A stretch of DNA of 64,000 nucleotides from an uncultured Eubacteriales bacterium (GTDB lineage Bacteria; Bacillota; Clostridia; Oscillospirales; CAG-272): the NCBI GenBank assembly GCA_934393265.1, contig CAKRQL010000001.1:1-64000 (forward strand), given 5' to 3'. Within the stretch, counting starts at the first letter, position 1. Every line of letters starts with the position of its first letter. The notes under the pieces are model-generated. The model ran no database searches. It had not been told where the DNA came from and saw nothing but the letters and a program-made list of their open reading frames with translations. The position numbers were made by a program, and so were the translations under genes. Below are positions 17,616 through 25,032 of the stretch, piece by piece.

Positions 17616-20600
17616 GTGGCAAAAAGCATTTACACAAGATACAAAGAGCGCCTCATTGAGATAGGCGGAAACAACCGCTGTCTCTATCTCAAAAGCGCCG
17701 CCAGAAGAAACGCATACGACATCGGGCGTCTGCTCGAGGGTCGGAACAAAAAGATAGAAGAATTCGGCGATTTTCTGTGGACGAAAAACAGATATCCGCT
17801 GACGCTCATAAATAACCGTGAAAAGAAAGAGATCCTTGAAAATCTCGACATACAAGCCCGCCTCGAAAAGCGGAGCACCGATGTATCTGCTCTCACCGGC
17901 GAGGAGGCGCAGCGCGCACAGGCAAAGAACGACAGAATCCGCCGCGAGGAGAGCTCCCGCGCGATAGAGGCGGAAATAAAGAAGATAAAGGACCTGAAGC
18001 GCGAGATCGAGGAGATAGAAAAGGAGACCGGGCGATATGAGCTCTATCTCGGTTATCCCTTTGTTTTCGGCGCGATAAATCAGGGACCCACAAAGACATT
18101 CATCAAGGCGCCCCTGCTCCTCTTTCCCATAAAAATAGACCTTCCGGACGAGAACACGGTGGAGATAAGCATAAACGAAGCCGAAAAGATACGGATAAAC
18201 AACGCGCTCGTTTTTGCATATGCCCAGTCGAAAAAGCTGAATATAGAGCAGCTTGAGCTCGAATTTGACGATATGAGCCGCTTCGGCAGTATCGGCGACA
18301 TAGTGAAATATCTTGACAGTGCTCATATACATATCGACTGCTCGGAGTCAAACAACATATTCAACTATCAGCGTTTCAAGGAGCCGGGACCGAAGTCCGA
18401 GCTCTCTGTGCGCTATGCGGCTATAATCGGGCGTTTCCCTCTCTCAAACTCGATATACAACGACTACACCGACCTTGAAAAAAAGAAGCTTACAAACGAT
18501 GCGATAAACGAGCTGCTCCGCCCGTCATCGGTAAAGCGGCGCGGACGAACAAAGACTAAAAAGAATACGCGCGGAGAGCTCCCGAACAGTTATATTGTAA
18601 AACAGCTCGACTATGCGCAGTCGGAGGTCGTGCGCCGCGTCGACGAAAACGGCAACATGGTCATATACGGACCTCCCGGAACCGGAAAATCGCAGACAAT
18701 AGTCAATGTCATCACCGACGCGATATGCAAAAACAAGCGCGTCCTCGTCGTCTCACAGAAGAAAGCCGCGCTGGATGTCGTTTACAACCGTCTCGGCGTC
18801 CTCAACGAGAAGGCGATGTACATAACCGAAGAGACAAAGGAAAAGGCATCGTTCTATGATCGCTGTCTGTCCGCACATCAGAAGGACCAGATAGAGAGCC
18901 TCGCCGACGTTCCGGCAATGGAACGCGAATACAATGAGCTCCAGAGCAAGATAAATGCCGAGGTTGCATCTCTTCAGACGATATTTGATCTCCTCAACAA
19001 AAAGCGCCCGTTCGGATTATCCCTCGCGGAGATGTACGCATCCTCTTCCATGCTTGCGAAAAACACAAACGAGTATGCAGTGTATCTCAAAATGATAGAC
19101 GACCCGCAGATAATGGCACTCGACTACAAGCAGCTCTCGGACGCGCTCTTTGTGATAAAGTCAAAAAATCTCGCGAACCTCTATTACAATTATATAGAAG
19201 ATAAAGAGCAGAACCCCGTAATCGACTACATGAAGCCGGATTTAGATATCCGCACGCTCAGCGAGGTCAAGGGAAAGCTCGAGGATCTGCAGAAATCGCG
19301 CAGAGGGCTTTTCAACACCGCGAAATATCCCTATTACCGTCAGGTGCTCGCATACTACTACGAGATAAACGACGCTGAGTCACTCGACAGAGTCGTCAAC
19401 CTGCAATGCAAATTCAGGTACGGAAAGAAGCTGTTTGTAGGAAAGCAGAGAAATCAGATACGCGAAGAGTTTGTGAACACTGCGGCTGCAATACGCGCCT
19501 TTGTAAAGGAATATGATTGCCTGCACTCCGTGCTCTCGGACGACGGATATCTCGCCGTCATAGATAATATACTCCGTGGCAACACGAGTTACACAAGGCT
19601 TGTTCGCGAGGCACTCGACAACTACATATCCCTGCGGGATGTCAACAACCTCCTCGAAAGTCTCGACACAAACAAGCTTCTGATACTCAACTTTGCCTAC
19701 ACGATAAGCAAAAGCTACGCAAACTACACCGATATAATAGACAAGTTCCTTGAAATACGAATATATGACGAGGTCCTGCGCTATGAGGACGAATGTAAGG
19801 GAGACCTTGCAAAGCTCGTAGACTATCAGAACATTACATCGCGCATATCCGCCCTGCAGGAGCAGCAGCTCGCGGTCGCAAACAAGCTCTGCGCCGGGAA
19901 GAACAGCCGCGAATACGACGCGCTGTTTGAAAAGGCGGTAAACCGCAAGGACTATCTTTATCAGATCTCAAAGAAACAGAAGTACTGGCCGATACGAAAG
20001 ACGATGGATGTTTACTCCGACTTCATACTCTGTCTATTCCCCTGCTGGCTGCTATCACCCGAGAATGTCTCTTCCCTGCTCCCGCTGAAGAAGAATATGT
20101 TTGATATTGTTATATTTGACGAGGCATCGCAGGTATTTATCGAAAGCACGATTCCGACAATCTATCGCGGAAAGAACATAGTCGTCGCGGGAGATGCAAA
20201 GCAGCTCCGCCCGTCTGCAACATTCATGAAGCGGTATCTCGGTGCCGACCCCGAAAACGAGGAGGACTACTCGGTACAGGCGGCGTTGGAGGTTGAGTCA
20301 CTCCTTGACCTTGCGGTCGCAAGATACGGGAGCGCAAACCTTACCTACCACTACCGCTCAAAGAACAGCGAACTCATAGACTTTTCAAACAGCGCATTCT
20401 ACCAGACCGAGCTGCGCATAGCGCCGAATATCTCAAAGAACCGCCTGTCGCGTCCTATCGAGCGCTATAAGGTCGCGGGAAAATGGATAGACAGGAAGAA
20501 TGTGCAGGAGGCGAAGAAGGTCGTAGAGCTCCTATCCGAAATCTTCCGCACACGGAAGAACAACGAGAGTATAGGAATTATTACCTTCAACAGTGAACAG

Positions 20601-21431
20601 TGCAGCTGTATATCCGACGCCATAGATCGCGAGGCGGCGAAAAATCCGGACTTCCGCTCCGCGTATATAAAAGAGTCTTACAGAATAGACAACGGCGAGG
20701 ACTGCAGTATATTCGTAAAGAATCTCGAAAACGTACAGGGTGATGAGCGCGATATAATCATATTCTCCATAGGCTATGCTGAAAACGAGCTGGGTAAGGT
20801 CTACACGTCCTTCGGCTCTCTCTCTTCGGAGGGCGGTGAGAACCGGCTCAACGTTGCCATAACCCGTGCAAAATCAAAGATAATAGTCGTCACAAGCATC
20901 GAGCCCGAGGCACTTAAGGTCGATACCGCAAAGAACCTCGGACCCAAGCTTCTGCAGAAGTATCTCATGTACGTCAGAGCCGTTTCTGCCGGAAATATTG
21001 ATGTCGTAAAGACGATACTCGCAGAGCTCGACCCTAAGGAGACAAAGGCAAACAGCGTGCTTACCTCCTCTCTACCCATTGAATTGCAGATGAAGGAGCG
21101 GCTCGAGAAGCTTGGCTACAAGGTCGACACCGCGCTGGGCAACCGGAACAACCGCATATCGCTCGCGGTATATGATGAGAAGCAGGACCGTTATCTTGTC
21201 GGCGTAGAGCTCGACACGGACGCCACGGCATCCTCTGAGTCGATACTGGAGCGCGATGTGTACAAGCCGAAGTTCCTCGAGGCACGCGGATGGACGATTA
21301 TGCGCGTCTGGTGCCGCGACTGGTGGCTCTCACCGCAGAAGGTCATCAAGGCTATTGCGGCGACAGCCGACAGAAACGCCGGTAAGAAACCGGCGAAGGA
21401 AACGAAAGATACCGCCAGAGAAGCAATATAA
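17616..21431 (+). CDS. DUF4011-type SF1 helicase with C-terminal restriction-endonuclease-like domain
   Basis: A 1271-residue UPF1-like superfamily 1 helicase. The N-terminus (RYKERLIEIGGNNRCLYL) matches the DUF4011 start, and a coiled coil follows at about residues 90-145. Walker A GPPGTGKS lies near residue 353, motif II IFDEASQ near 835, motif III GDAKQLRP soon after, and motifs V/VI in VQGDERD and NVAITRAKS. The last 120 residues, with VGVELD, a conserved Glu/Asp pattern and RVWCRDWW, look like the DUF559/Vsr-type nuclease that ends many such proteins. Start is GTG with GGAGG seven bases upstream. It stands alone, with its own promoter. Relatives are often found in defence islands, but no partner gene is present here. 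Confidence 0.9.
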   Translation: MAKSIYTRYKERLIEIGGNNRCLYLKSAARRNAYDIGRLLEGRNKKIEEFGDFLWTKNRYPLTLINNREKKEILENLDIQARLEKRSTDVSALTGEEAQRAQAKNDRIRREESSRAIEAEIKKIKDLKREIEEIEKETGRYELYLGYPFVFGAINQGPTKTFIKAPLLLFPIKIDLPDENTVEISINEAEKIRINNALVFAYAQSKKLNIEQLELEFDDMSRFGSIGDIVKYLDSAHIHIDCSESNNIFNYQRFKEPGPKSELSVRYAAIIGRFPLSNSIYNDYTDLEKKKLTNDAINELLRPSSVKRRGRTKTKKNTRGELPNSYIVKQLDYAQSEVVRRVDENGNMVIYGPPGTGKSQTIVNVITDAICKNKRVLVVSQKKAALDVVYNRLGVLNEKAMYITEETKEKASFYDRCLSAHQKDQIESLADVPAMEREYNELQSKINAEVASLQTIFDLLNKKRPFGLSLAEMYASSSMLAKNTNEYAVYLKMIDDPQIMALDYKQLSDALFVIKSKNLANLYYNYIEDKEQNPVIDYMKPDLDIRTLSEVKGKLEDLQKSRRGLFNTAKYPYYRQVLAYYYEINDAESLDRVVNLQCKFRYGKKLFVGKQRNQIREEFVNTAAAIRAFVKEYDCLHSVLSDDGYLAVIDNILRGNTSYTRLVREALDNYISLRDVNNLLESLDTNKLLILNFAYTISKSYANYTDIIDKFLEIRIYDEVLRYEDECKGDLAKLVDYQNITSRISALQEQQLAVANKLCAGKNSREYDALFEKAVNRKDYLYQISKKQKYWPIRKTMDVYSDFILCLFPCWLLSPENVSSLLPLKKNMFDIVIFDEASQVFIESTIPTIYRGKNIVVAGDAKQLRPSATFMKRYLGADPENEEDYSVQAALEVESLLDLAVARYGSANLTYHYRSKNSELIDFSNSAFYQTELRIAPNISKNRLSRPIERYKVAGKWIDRKNVQEAKKVVELLSEIFRTRKNNESIGIITFNSEQCSCISDAIDREAAKNPDFRSAYIKESYRIDNGEDCSIFVKNLENVQGDERDIIIFSIGYAENELGKVYTSFGSLSSEGGENRLNVAITRAKSKIIVVTSIEPEALKVDTAKNLGPKLLQKYLMYVRAVSAGNIDVVKTILAELDPKETKANSVLTSSLPIELQMKERLEKLGYKVDTALGNRNNRISLAVYDEKQDRYLVGVELDTDATASSESILERDVYKPKFLEARGWTIMRVWCRDWWLSPQKVIKAIAATADRNAGKKPAKETKDTAREAI

Positions 21432-21473
21432 AAAGTGCTCCCCCGGATGCCGTCACAGGCGTCTTGGGGAGCA
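21429..21473 (-). terminator. Terminator of the small membrane protein gene
   Basis: GTGCTCCCC/GGGGAGCAC with an inner GATGCC/GGCGTC stem. On the minus strand it is followed by TTTTTATAT, so it ends the leftward transcript; the plus-strand side has no T-run. Confidence 0.85.
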
Positions 21474-21487
21474 CAATCAATATATGT

Positions 21488-21601
21488 TCAGTCCAATACT
21501 ATACTCTTTTTTCCGTTTTTCTTTCGCGGATATTCTCTGATACTGGTGACAAAAATTATAAGGAAAAGCAATACAAACAAAATGATGTAAAGGCTATCCA
21601 T
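21488..21601 (-). CDS. Single-span small membrane protein, 37 aa
   Basis: A 37-codon gene preceded by GGGAGGAG, an excellent Shine-Dalgarno. The product begins MDSLYIILFVLLF, has one hydrophobic helix at residues 4-20, then a basic, Lys-rich tail (RKKNGKK). It lies between araC (53 bp upstream) and a strong terminator, which fits a real last gene of the araC operon. Small one-span proteins of this kind often modulate larger membrane proteins; no partner is evident. Confidence 0.7.
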   Translation of the reverse strand: MDSLYIILFVLLFLIIFVTSIREYPRKKNGKKSIVLD

Positions 21602-21653
21602 TTCTCCTCCCTCACATTTTGCCGCAAGCCCGGTTTTGTCCGTCCGTGAGATT

Positions 21654-22523
21654 TTACTCCTGCTTTGCGGTACTGCACTCCATGTCTCCGAGCTTTCTGT
21701 ATGCCAAAGGGCTCATGCCTATATATGATTTGAATATGCGATGAAAATAGTTTACATTGCAAAAGCCGACATCATCGGCTATTTTCTGCATTGCGTCCTT
21801 TGTGTAGACAAGACGATACAGCGCCGCATTTACGCGCTCGCCGTTTATATAATCAACCGGGGTCTTCCCCAGTGTGTCCTTGAACATCTTCGTAAAGTAG
21901 TCCGGCGAGACGCTTATCATACCGGCGAGCTGCTCTATGTACAATTTCTCCCTCGAGTGCTCCGATATATACCCGATTACCGGACGCAGGCGCAGGACAT
22001 TATGGTAGACGAGCCTGTCTGACTCGTTTTTATTACTGCAATAGAACCGCAGAAGCGCGGTCATCATAAGGTATATATTCGCGCGGATCGGCAGACGGTA
22101 GCAGACATCCTTTGCAAGGTTTTCGTCGTAGGAATCCGCCAGTGCACGCTCAAGCGCCGGGTATATCGGATGCCCCTTACCGAACGACACGCAGTGATTG
22201 CGCGACTGGACATAAAACATATAAAGAATTTCAGAGTCGAACGAATACATCCCCTCCTCCGGCAGCGACGCGGGAAAGAGCATACCGCGCACGGTCGCAT
22301 GCTCCCCGTCCTCGGACGCTACATAGAAAACCGTCCTCGGAGGTATATAGAGTATGTCGCCTGCTGAGCATGAAAACAGCTCGGTCCCTATGCGCACAGA
22401 GAGCTTTCCCTCTCTGATGTCAAGAAACTCCATACCGTCCTCGTTATACTTCGGTGGTATGAGCATCCCGTCTCCCGAAGCCGTATAAATTTGTACGCGG
22501 AAAAAATCTTTATCGTCCCTCAT
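21654..22523 (-). CDS. AraC family transcriptional regulator
   Basis: A 289-residue regulator. Residues about 15-100 form a cupin-type sensor domain (GDILYIPPRTVFY). The C-terminal 100 residues hold the double helix-turn-helix of AraC proteins, with LAGMISVSPDYFTKMFKDTLG as helix 2-3 of the first HTH and the diagnostic FHRIFKSYIGMSPLAYR near the end. Such proteins usually control sugar or polysaccharide use. The ligand is unknown; the heparinase-like gene lies 2.5 kb away and is not adjacent. I prefer ATG 22523 over the TTG at 22532. Its promoter lies at 22574-22602. Confidence 0.93.
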   Translation of the reverse strand: MRDDKDFFRVQIYTASGDGMLIPPKYNEDGMEFLDIREGKLSVRIGTELFSCSAGDILYIPPRTVFYVASEDGEHATVRGMLFPASLPEEGMYSFDSEILYMFYVQSRNHCVSFGKGHPIYPALERALADSYDENLAKDVCYRLPIRANIYLMMTALLRFYCSNKNESDRLVYHNVLRLRPVIGYISEHSREKLYIEQLAGMISVSPDYFTKMFKDTLGKTPVDYINGERVNAALYRLVYTKDAMQKIADDVGFCNVNYFHRIFKSYIGMSPLAYRKLGDMECSTAKQE

Positions 22524-22573
22524 GTTTGCCAAGCCTTTCGGAAAGTGCCTCCCGGCGTTTTATAACTGTATCT

Positions 22574-22602
22574 ATTTTAGCAAAAATAATGTCGGATGTA
22601 AA
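22574..22602 (-). promoter_or_regulatory. araC-type gene promoter
   Basis: Minus-strand TTTACA (22597-22602), 17 bp ending TTGC, TAAAAT (22574-22579). Confidence 0.75.
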
Positions 22603-22687
22603 TAGAAAAAGGCGATATTTTTGTATTTTTCCGTGAAAACGCGGTTTCTCCCGACTGAACCCTTTACCGGTTATACCACCGGAGCCT

Positions 22688-22828
22688 TCATTCCGGAATA
22701 CAGTACTCGGTCTCGTCCCCGTCGAAGCTCTGACCTATCGGAATTATCGGGAGATGAACGGCGGAGGTGGATATTGCATCCGAGCCATCAAACGCTATAA
22801 ATTCGGCAGTCGGTTTTTCGTATTCCAT
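22688..22828 (-). CDS. 46-aa peptide of the YExPxxExxxF...D type
   Basis: A 46-codon gene with its own promoter (22865-22893) and GGAG six bases before the ATG. The product starts MEYEKPTAEFIAFDGSDAIS and ends in CIPE, with a single Cys. Very short proteins with this layout (Tyr/Lys-Pro, Glu, Phe, then a DxI-T/S motif) are frequent in gut Clostridia and are usually left as hypothetical. They resemble RiPP precursors in size, but no modification enzyme or transporter is adjacent. Function is unknown. Confidence 0.65.
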   Translation of the reverse strand: MEYEKPTAEFIAFDGSDAISTSAVHLPIIPIGQSFDGDETEYCIPE

Positions 22829-22864
22829 ATTCTGCTCCGTAACAAAAAGATTTGTGTAAAACTT

Positions 22865-22893
22865 TTTATATCATGTATAGTATTGTAGCGCAA
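22865..22893 (-). promoter_or_regulatory. Promoter of the 46-aa peptide gene
   Basis: Minus-strand TTGCGC (22888-22893), 17 bp, TATAAA (22865-22870), leaving a short leader of about 30 nt. Confidence 0.6.
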
Positions 22894-22981
22894 AACAGAT
22901 AAAAATGCAACACTTTTCCGGAATAATGCTTCCGTATCTGCTTAATGTAATTAAGAAAAAGAGTTTTTTTCGGAAATTCTA

Positions 22982-23010
22982 TTGCAAAATCCGGATTTTT
23001 ATGATAGAAT
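22982..23010 (+). promoter_or_regulatory. tRNA-Ser promoter
   Basis: TTGCAA (22982-22987), 17 bp ending ATGA, TAGAAT (23005-23010). The transcript would contain the structured 23027-23119 leader before the tRNA. Confidence 0.8.
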
Positions 23011-23026
23011 GGGAAAGTAAGTTTGT

Positions 23027-23134
23027 ACGGACAGGTATTTCGCTTCGCGAATGTTGCGAAGTGGATTCGACCTTCGGTCGAGTCTTCGATACCTTAGCCC
23101 GTATTCACAAAGTTCATACGGACAGGTATCGAAG
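23027..23134 (+). repeat. Partial tRNA-Ser 5' copy with hairpin inserts and an antisense segment
   Basis: ACGGACAGGTAT at 23027-23038 repeats the tRNA-Ser start (23118-23129). In the copy an 18-bp stretch containing a CTTCGC/GCGAAG stem splits GGTAT from CGAAGTGG. A perfect TCGACC-TTC-GGTCGA hairpin follows (23067-23081). CTTCGATACC (23084-23093) is the exact reverse complement of tRNA bases 23125-23134, and CCGTA (23099-23103) pairs with TACGG (23117-23121). The leader could therefore fold over the 5' part of the tRNA. Confidence 0.75.
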
Positions 23135-23208
23135 TGGTCATAACGGCCCTGACTCGAAATCAGGTAGCCCTCACGGGCTCGTGGGTTCGAATCCCACCCT
23201 GTCCGCCA
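23120..23208 (+). tRNA. tRNA-Ser (anticodon CGA)
   Basis: An 89-nt tRNA including encoded CCA. The acceptor stem GGACAGG pairs with CCTGTCC, the discriminator is G, the anticodon stem CTGA(C)/(T)CAG encloses a loop with CGA, a long variable arm (AGCCCTCACGGGCT) identifies a serine tRNA, and GGTTCGAATCC forms the T arm. Confidence 0.97.
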
Positions 23209-23212
23209 AGGC

Positions 23213-23249
23213 GGGCTGTTGCATTTTTATTGCGACAGCCCTTTTATTA
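23213..23249 (+). terminator. tRNA-Ser terminator
   Basis: GGGCTGT (23213-23219) pairs with ACAGCCC (23235-23241), followed by TTTTATT. Confidence 0.9.
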
Positions 23250-23270
23250 TACCGTCGGAGGATAACTGCA

Positions 23271-23705
23271 ATGAAAATTTCATCAAAGGGGCGGTACGCT
23301 CTCCGGATGCTGCTCGACCTTGCGGAGCACCGGAACTGCGGGTGCATTGCCTTAAAGGATATTGCCGACCGGCAGGGGATATCTAAAAAGTATCTCGAAC
23401 AGATAATCCCGACATTCACAAAGTCCGGGATATTGAAAACCGTGCGCGGTCCGCAGGGTGGCTATCAGCTCACAAAATCGCCGGACAGCTGTACCGTAGG
23501 CGAAATACTCCGTCTGACGGAGGGTCCGCTCTTCCCCGTCTTATCCGACGATGATCCGGGGTCTCCCGGCTCGGGCGAGGACTTTGCCATAGCTTCAGTG
23601 TGGCAGGGGCTCAGTGATGTTGTTACGGAATATCTTGACGGCATTACATTACAGGACATAATCAACAAGCGCGGAGAGCAGACCGCAAACGACTACATAA
23701 TATAA
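23271..23705 (+). CDS. Rrf2 family regulator, CymR-like
   Basis: A 144-residue Rrf2 regulator. The winged HTH is clear (KGRYALRMLLDLAEH, then ISKKYLEQIIPTF, then RGPQGGYQL). The three clustered Cys residues that bind an Fe-S cluster in IscR/NsrR are absent from the middle of the protein; only CGC near residue 20 and one later Cys are seen. That fits CymR, the cysteine-metabolism repressor, which in Bacillus works in complex with CysK. The next gene, convergent, is cysK, and a candidate operator lies at its promoter. GGAGG lies nine bases before the ATG. Confidence 0.9.
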   Translation: MKISSKGRYALRMLLDLAEHRNCGCIALKDIADRQGISKKYLEQIIPTFTKSGILKTVRGPQGGYQLTKSPDSCTVGEILRLTEGPLFPVLSDDDPGSPGSGEDFAIASVWQGLSDVVTEYLDGITLQDIINKRGEQTANDYII

Positions 23706-23714
23706 ATATGAAAG

Positions 23715-23755
23715 CGACGCCGGAGAAGCAGCAAACCTCTCCGGCGTCGTATTTT
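23715..23755. terminator. Bidirectional terminator between rrf2 and cysK
   Basis: A perfect 12-bp stem (CGACGCCGGAGA/TCTCCGGCGTCG) with a TATTTTA tail on the plus side. It lies between the convergent genes and may serve both. Confidence 0.85.
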
Positions 23756-23774
23756 ACTAATTGCGCTATTCCGC

Positions 23775-24704
23775 TTACTCGGTAAACATAGGTGTTGACA
23801 GATACCTCTCGCCGGTATCCGGAAGAAGGGCGACTATAATCTTCCCTTTATTCTCCGGGCGCCTCGCGAGCTCTGCGGCAGCGAATACCGCGGCTCCGGA
23901 AGAAATTCCTACGAGGAGCCCCTCCCGCCTTGCGAGCGTCCTACCGGTCTCAAAGGCGTCCTCGTTTTCAACGGTGATGATTTCGTCGTATACCTTCGTA
24001 TTGAGAGTGTCCGGGACAAATCCGGCGCCTATGCCCTGAATTTTATGGGGTCCGGGTGTGCCCTTTGAGAGGACGGGAGAGCCTGCCGGCTCTACGGCGA
24101 CGACCTTTACTCCGGGATTTTTGCTCTTCAGGTATTTTCCTACGCCCGAGAGGGTGCCGCCTGTGCCGACGCCGGCTACAAATATATCAACCTTTCCGTC
24201 GGTATCGTTCCATATCTCGGGTCCCGTGGTGCGAAAATGCGCCTCCGGGTTTGCCATATTGGTAAATTGGCTCGGAATAAAGCTGCCGGGGGTCCCGTCG
24301 GCGAGCTCCTGCGCCTTTGCGATAGCGCCCTTCATTCCCTTTGCTCCCTCGGTCAGAACTATGCTTGCGCCGTAAGCCTTCAGAAGATTTCTGCGCTCGA
24401 CGCTCATCGTCTCCGGCATTGTAAGGATAACCTTATACCCTCTCGATGCGGCGACGGCAGCAAGTCCTATACCGGTGTTTCCGCTCGTCGGCTCTATGAT
24501 AACAGCACCCGGTTTCAGAAGTCCCCTGCTCTCCGCGTCGTCAAGCATTGCCTTTGCAATTCTGTCCTTTACGCTCCCGGCGGGGTTGAAATACTCGAGC
24601 TTTCCGTACACATCTGCGCCGAGGTGATGGTCGTTTATATAATTTGTGAGCTTCATCAGCGGTGTTCCGCCTATGAGGTCTGTAATTCTGTCATATGTTT
24701 TCAT
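23775..24704 (-). CDS. cysK: Cysteine synthase (O-acetylserine sulfhydrylase)
   Basis: A 309-residue PLP enzyme that joins O-acetylserine (from CysE) and sulfide to make cysteine. The PLP lysine lies in NPAGSVKDR, the substrate loop in TSGNTG, the phosphate-binding loop in GVGTGGT, and the C-terminal GISSGA motif is present. AAGGAG precedes the ATG. The 140-nt leader contains a candidate operator and a 10-codon open frame. Regulation by the adjacent Rrf2 protein is likely. Confidence 0.97.
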   Translation of the reverse strand: MKTYDRITDLIGGTPLMKLTNYINDHHLGADVYGKLEYFNPAGSVKDRIAKAMLDDAESRGLLKPGAVIIEPTSGNTGIGLAAVAASRGYKVILTMPETMSVERRNLLKAYGASIVLTEGAKGMKGAIAKAQELADGTPGSFIPSQFTNMANPEAHFRTTGPEIWNDTDGKVDIFVAGVGTGGTLSGVGKYLKSKNPGVKVVAVEPAGSPVLSKGTPGPHKIQGIGAGFVPDTLNTKVYDEIITVENEDAFETGRTLARREGLLVGISSGAAVFAAAELARRPENKGKIIVALLPDTGERYLSTPMFTE

Positions 24705-24773
24705 GATTGTTATCTCCTTATCTCGTTTTTATCCCTTGATTTACGGACTTATCGTTTTTCGGTTACCACAATG

Positions 24774-24806
24774 TCAACATCGGAAATCCTTGTGAATCTC
24801 TCTCAT
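24774..24806 (-). CDS. Putative cysK leader peptide MREIHKDFRC
   Basis: A 10-codon frame in the cysK leader, with GGGGG eight bases before its ATG. Its last sense codon is Cys (TGT) followed directly by TGA. The position, ribosome site and terminal Cys suggest a translated leader that could sense cysteinyl-tRNA or slow ribosome release. I cannot draw a convincing attenuator from the remaining leader. Confidence 0.4.
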   Translation of the reverse strand: MREIHKDFRC

Positions 24807-24826
24807 TAATTTGTCCCCCGCTAATT

Positions 24827-24847
24827 AACCGATATAACATATCGGTT
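24827..24847. promoter_or_regulatory. Candidate Rrf2/CymR operator of cysK
   Basis: A perfect inverted repeat, AACCGATAT-N3-ATATCGGTT, immediately downstream of the cysK -10, covering about +1 to +22. Its location suits a repressor, and the Rrf2 gene is the neighbour. Confidence 0.65.
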
Positions 24848-24855
24848 TTGTAGGT

Positions 24856-24884
24856 ATTATAGCATACATGCCTTTTTTTGTCAA
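24856..24884 (-). promoter_or_regulatory. cysK promoter
   Basis: Minus-strand TTGACA (24879-24884), 17 bp with TATGC before the -10, TATAAT (24856-24861). Confidence 0.92.
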
Positions 24885-24907
24885 GTGAAACGGAGAAAAA
24901 TACCGAA

Positions 24908-24958
24908 AAAAAATAAAACCGGCTGCCGCGAAGGGGCATAACCACCCCGCGACAGCCG
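24908..24958 (-). terminator. Terminator of the heparinase-like gene
   Basis: CGGCTGcCGCG pairs with its partner ending CAGCCG (24920-24958). On the minus strand it is followed by TTTTATTTTTTTT. Confidence 0.85.
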
Positions 24959-25032
24959 CAAAAGCCGGATTATTTTCAGTATTCCGCATTTTTTTGATGT
25001 TGCCAAAGGCTGTCAATCCGCCCCCCTTTCCG

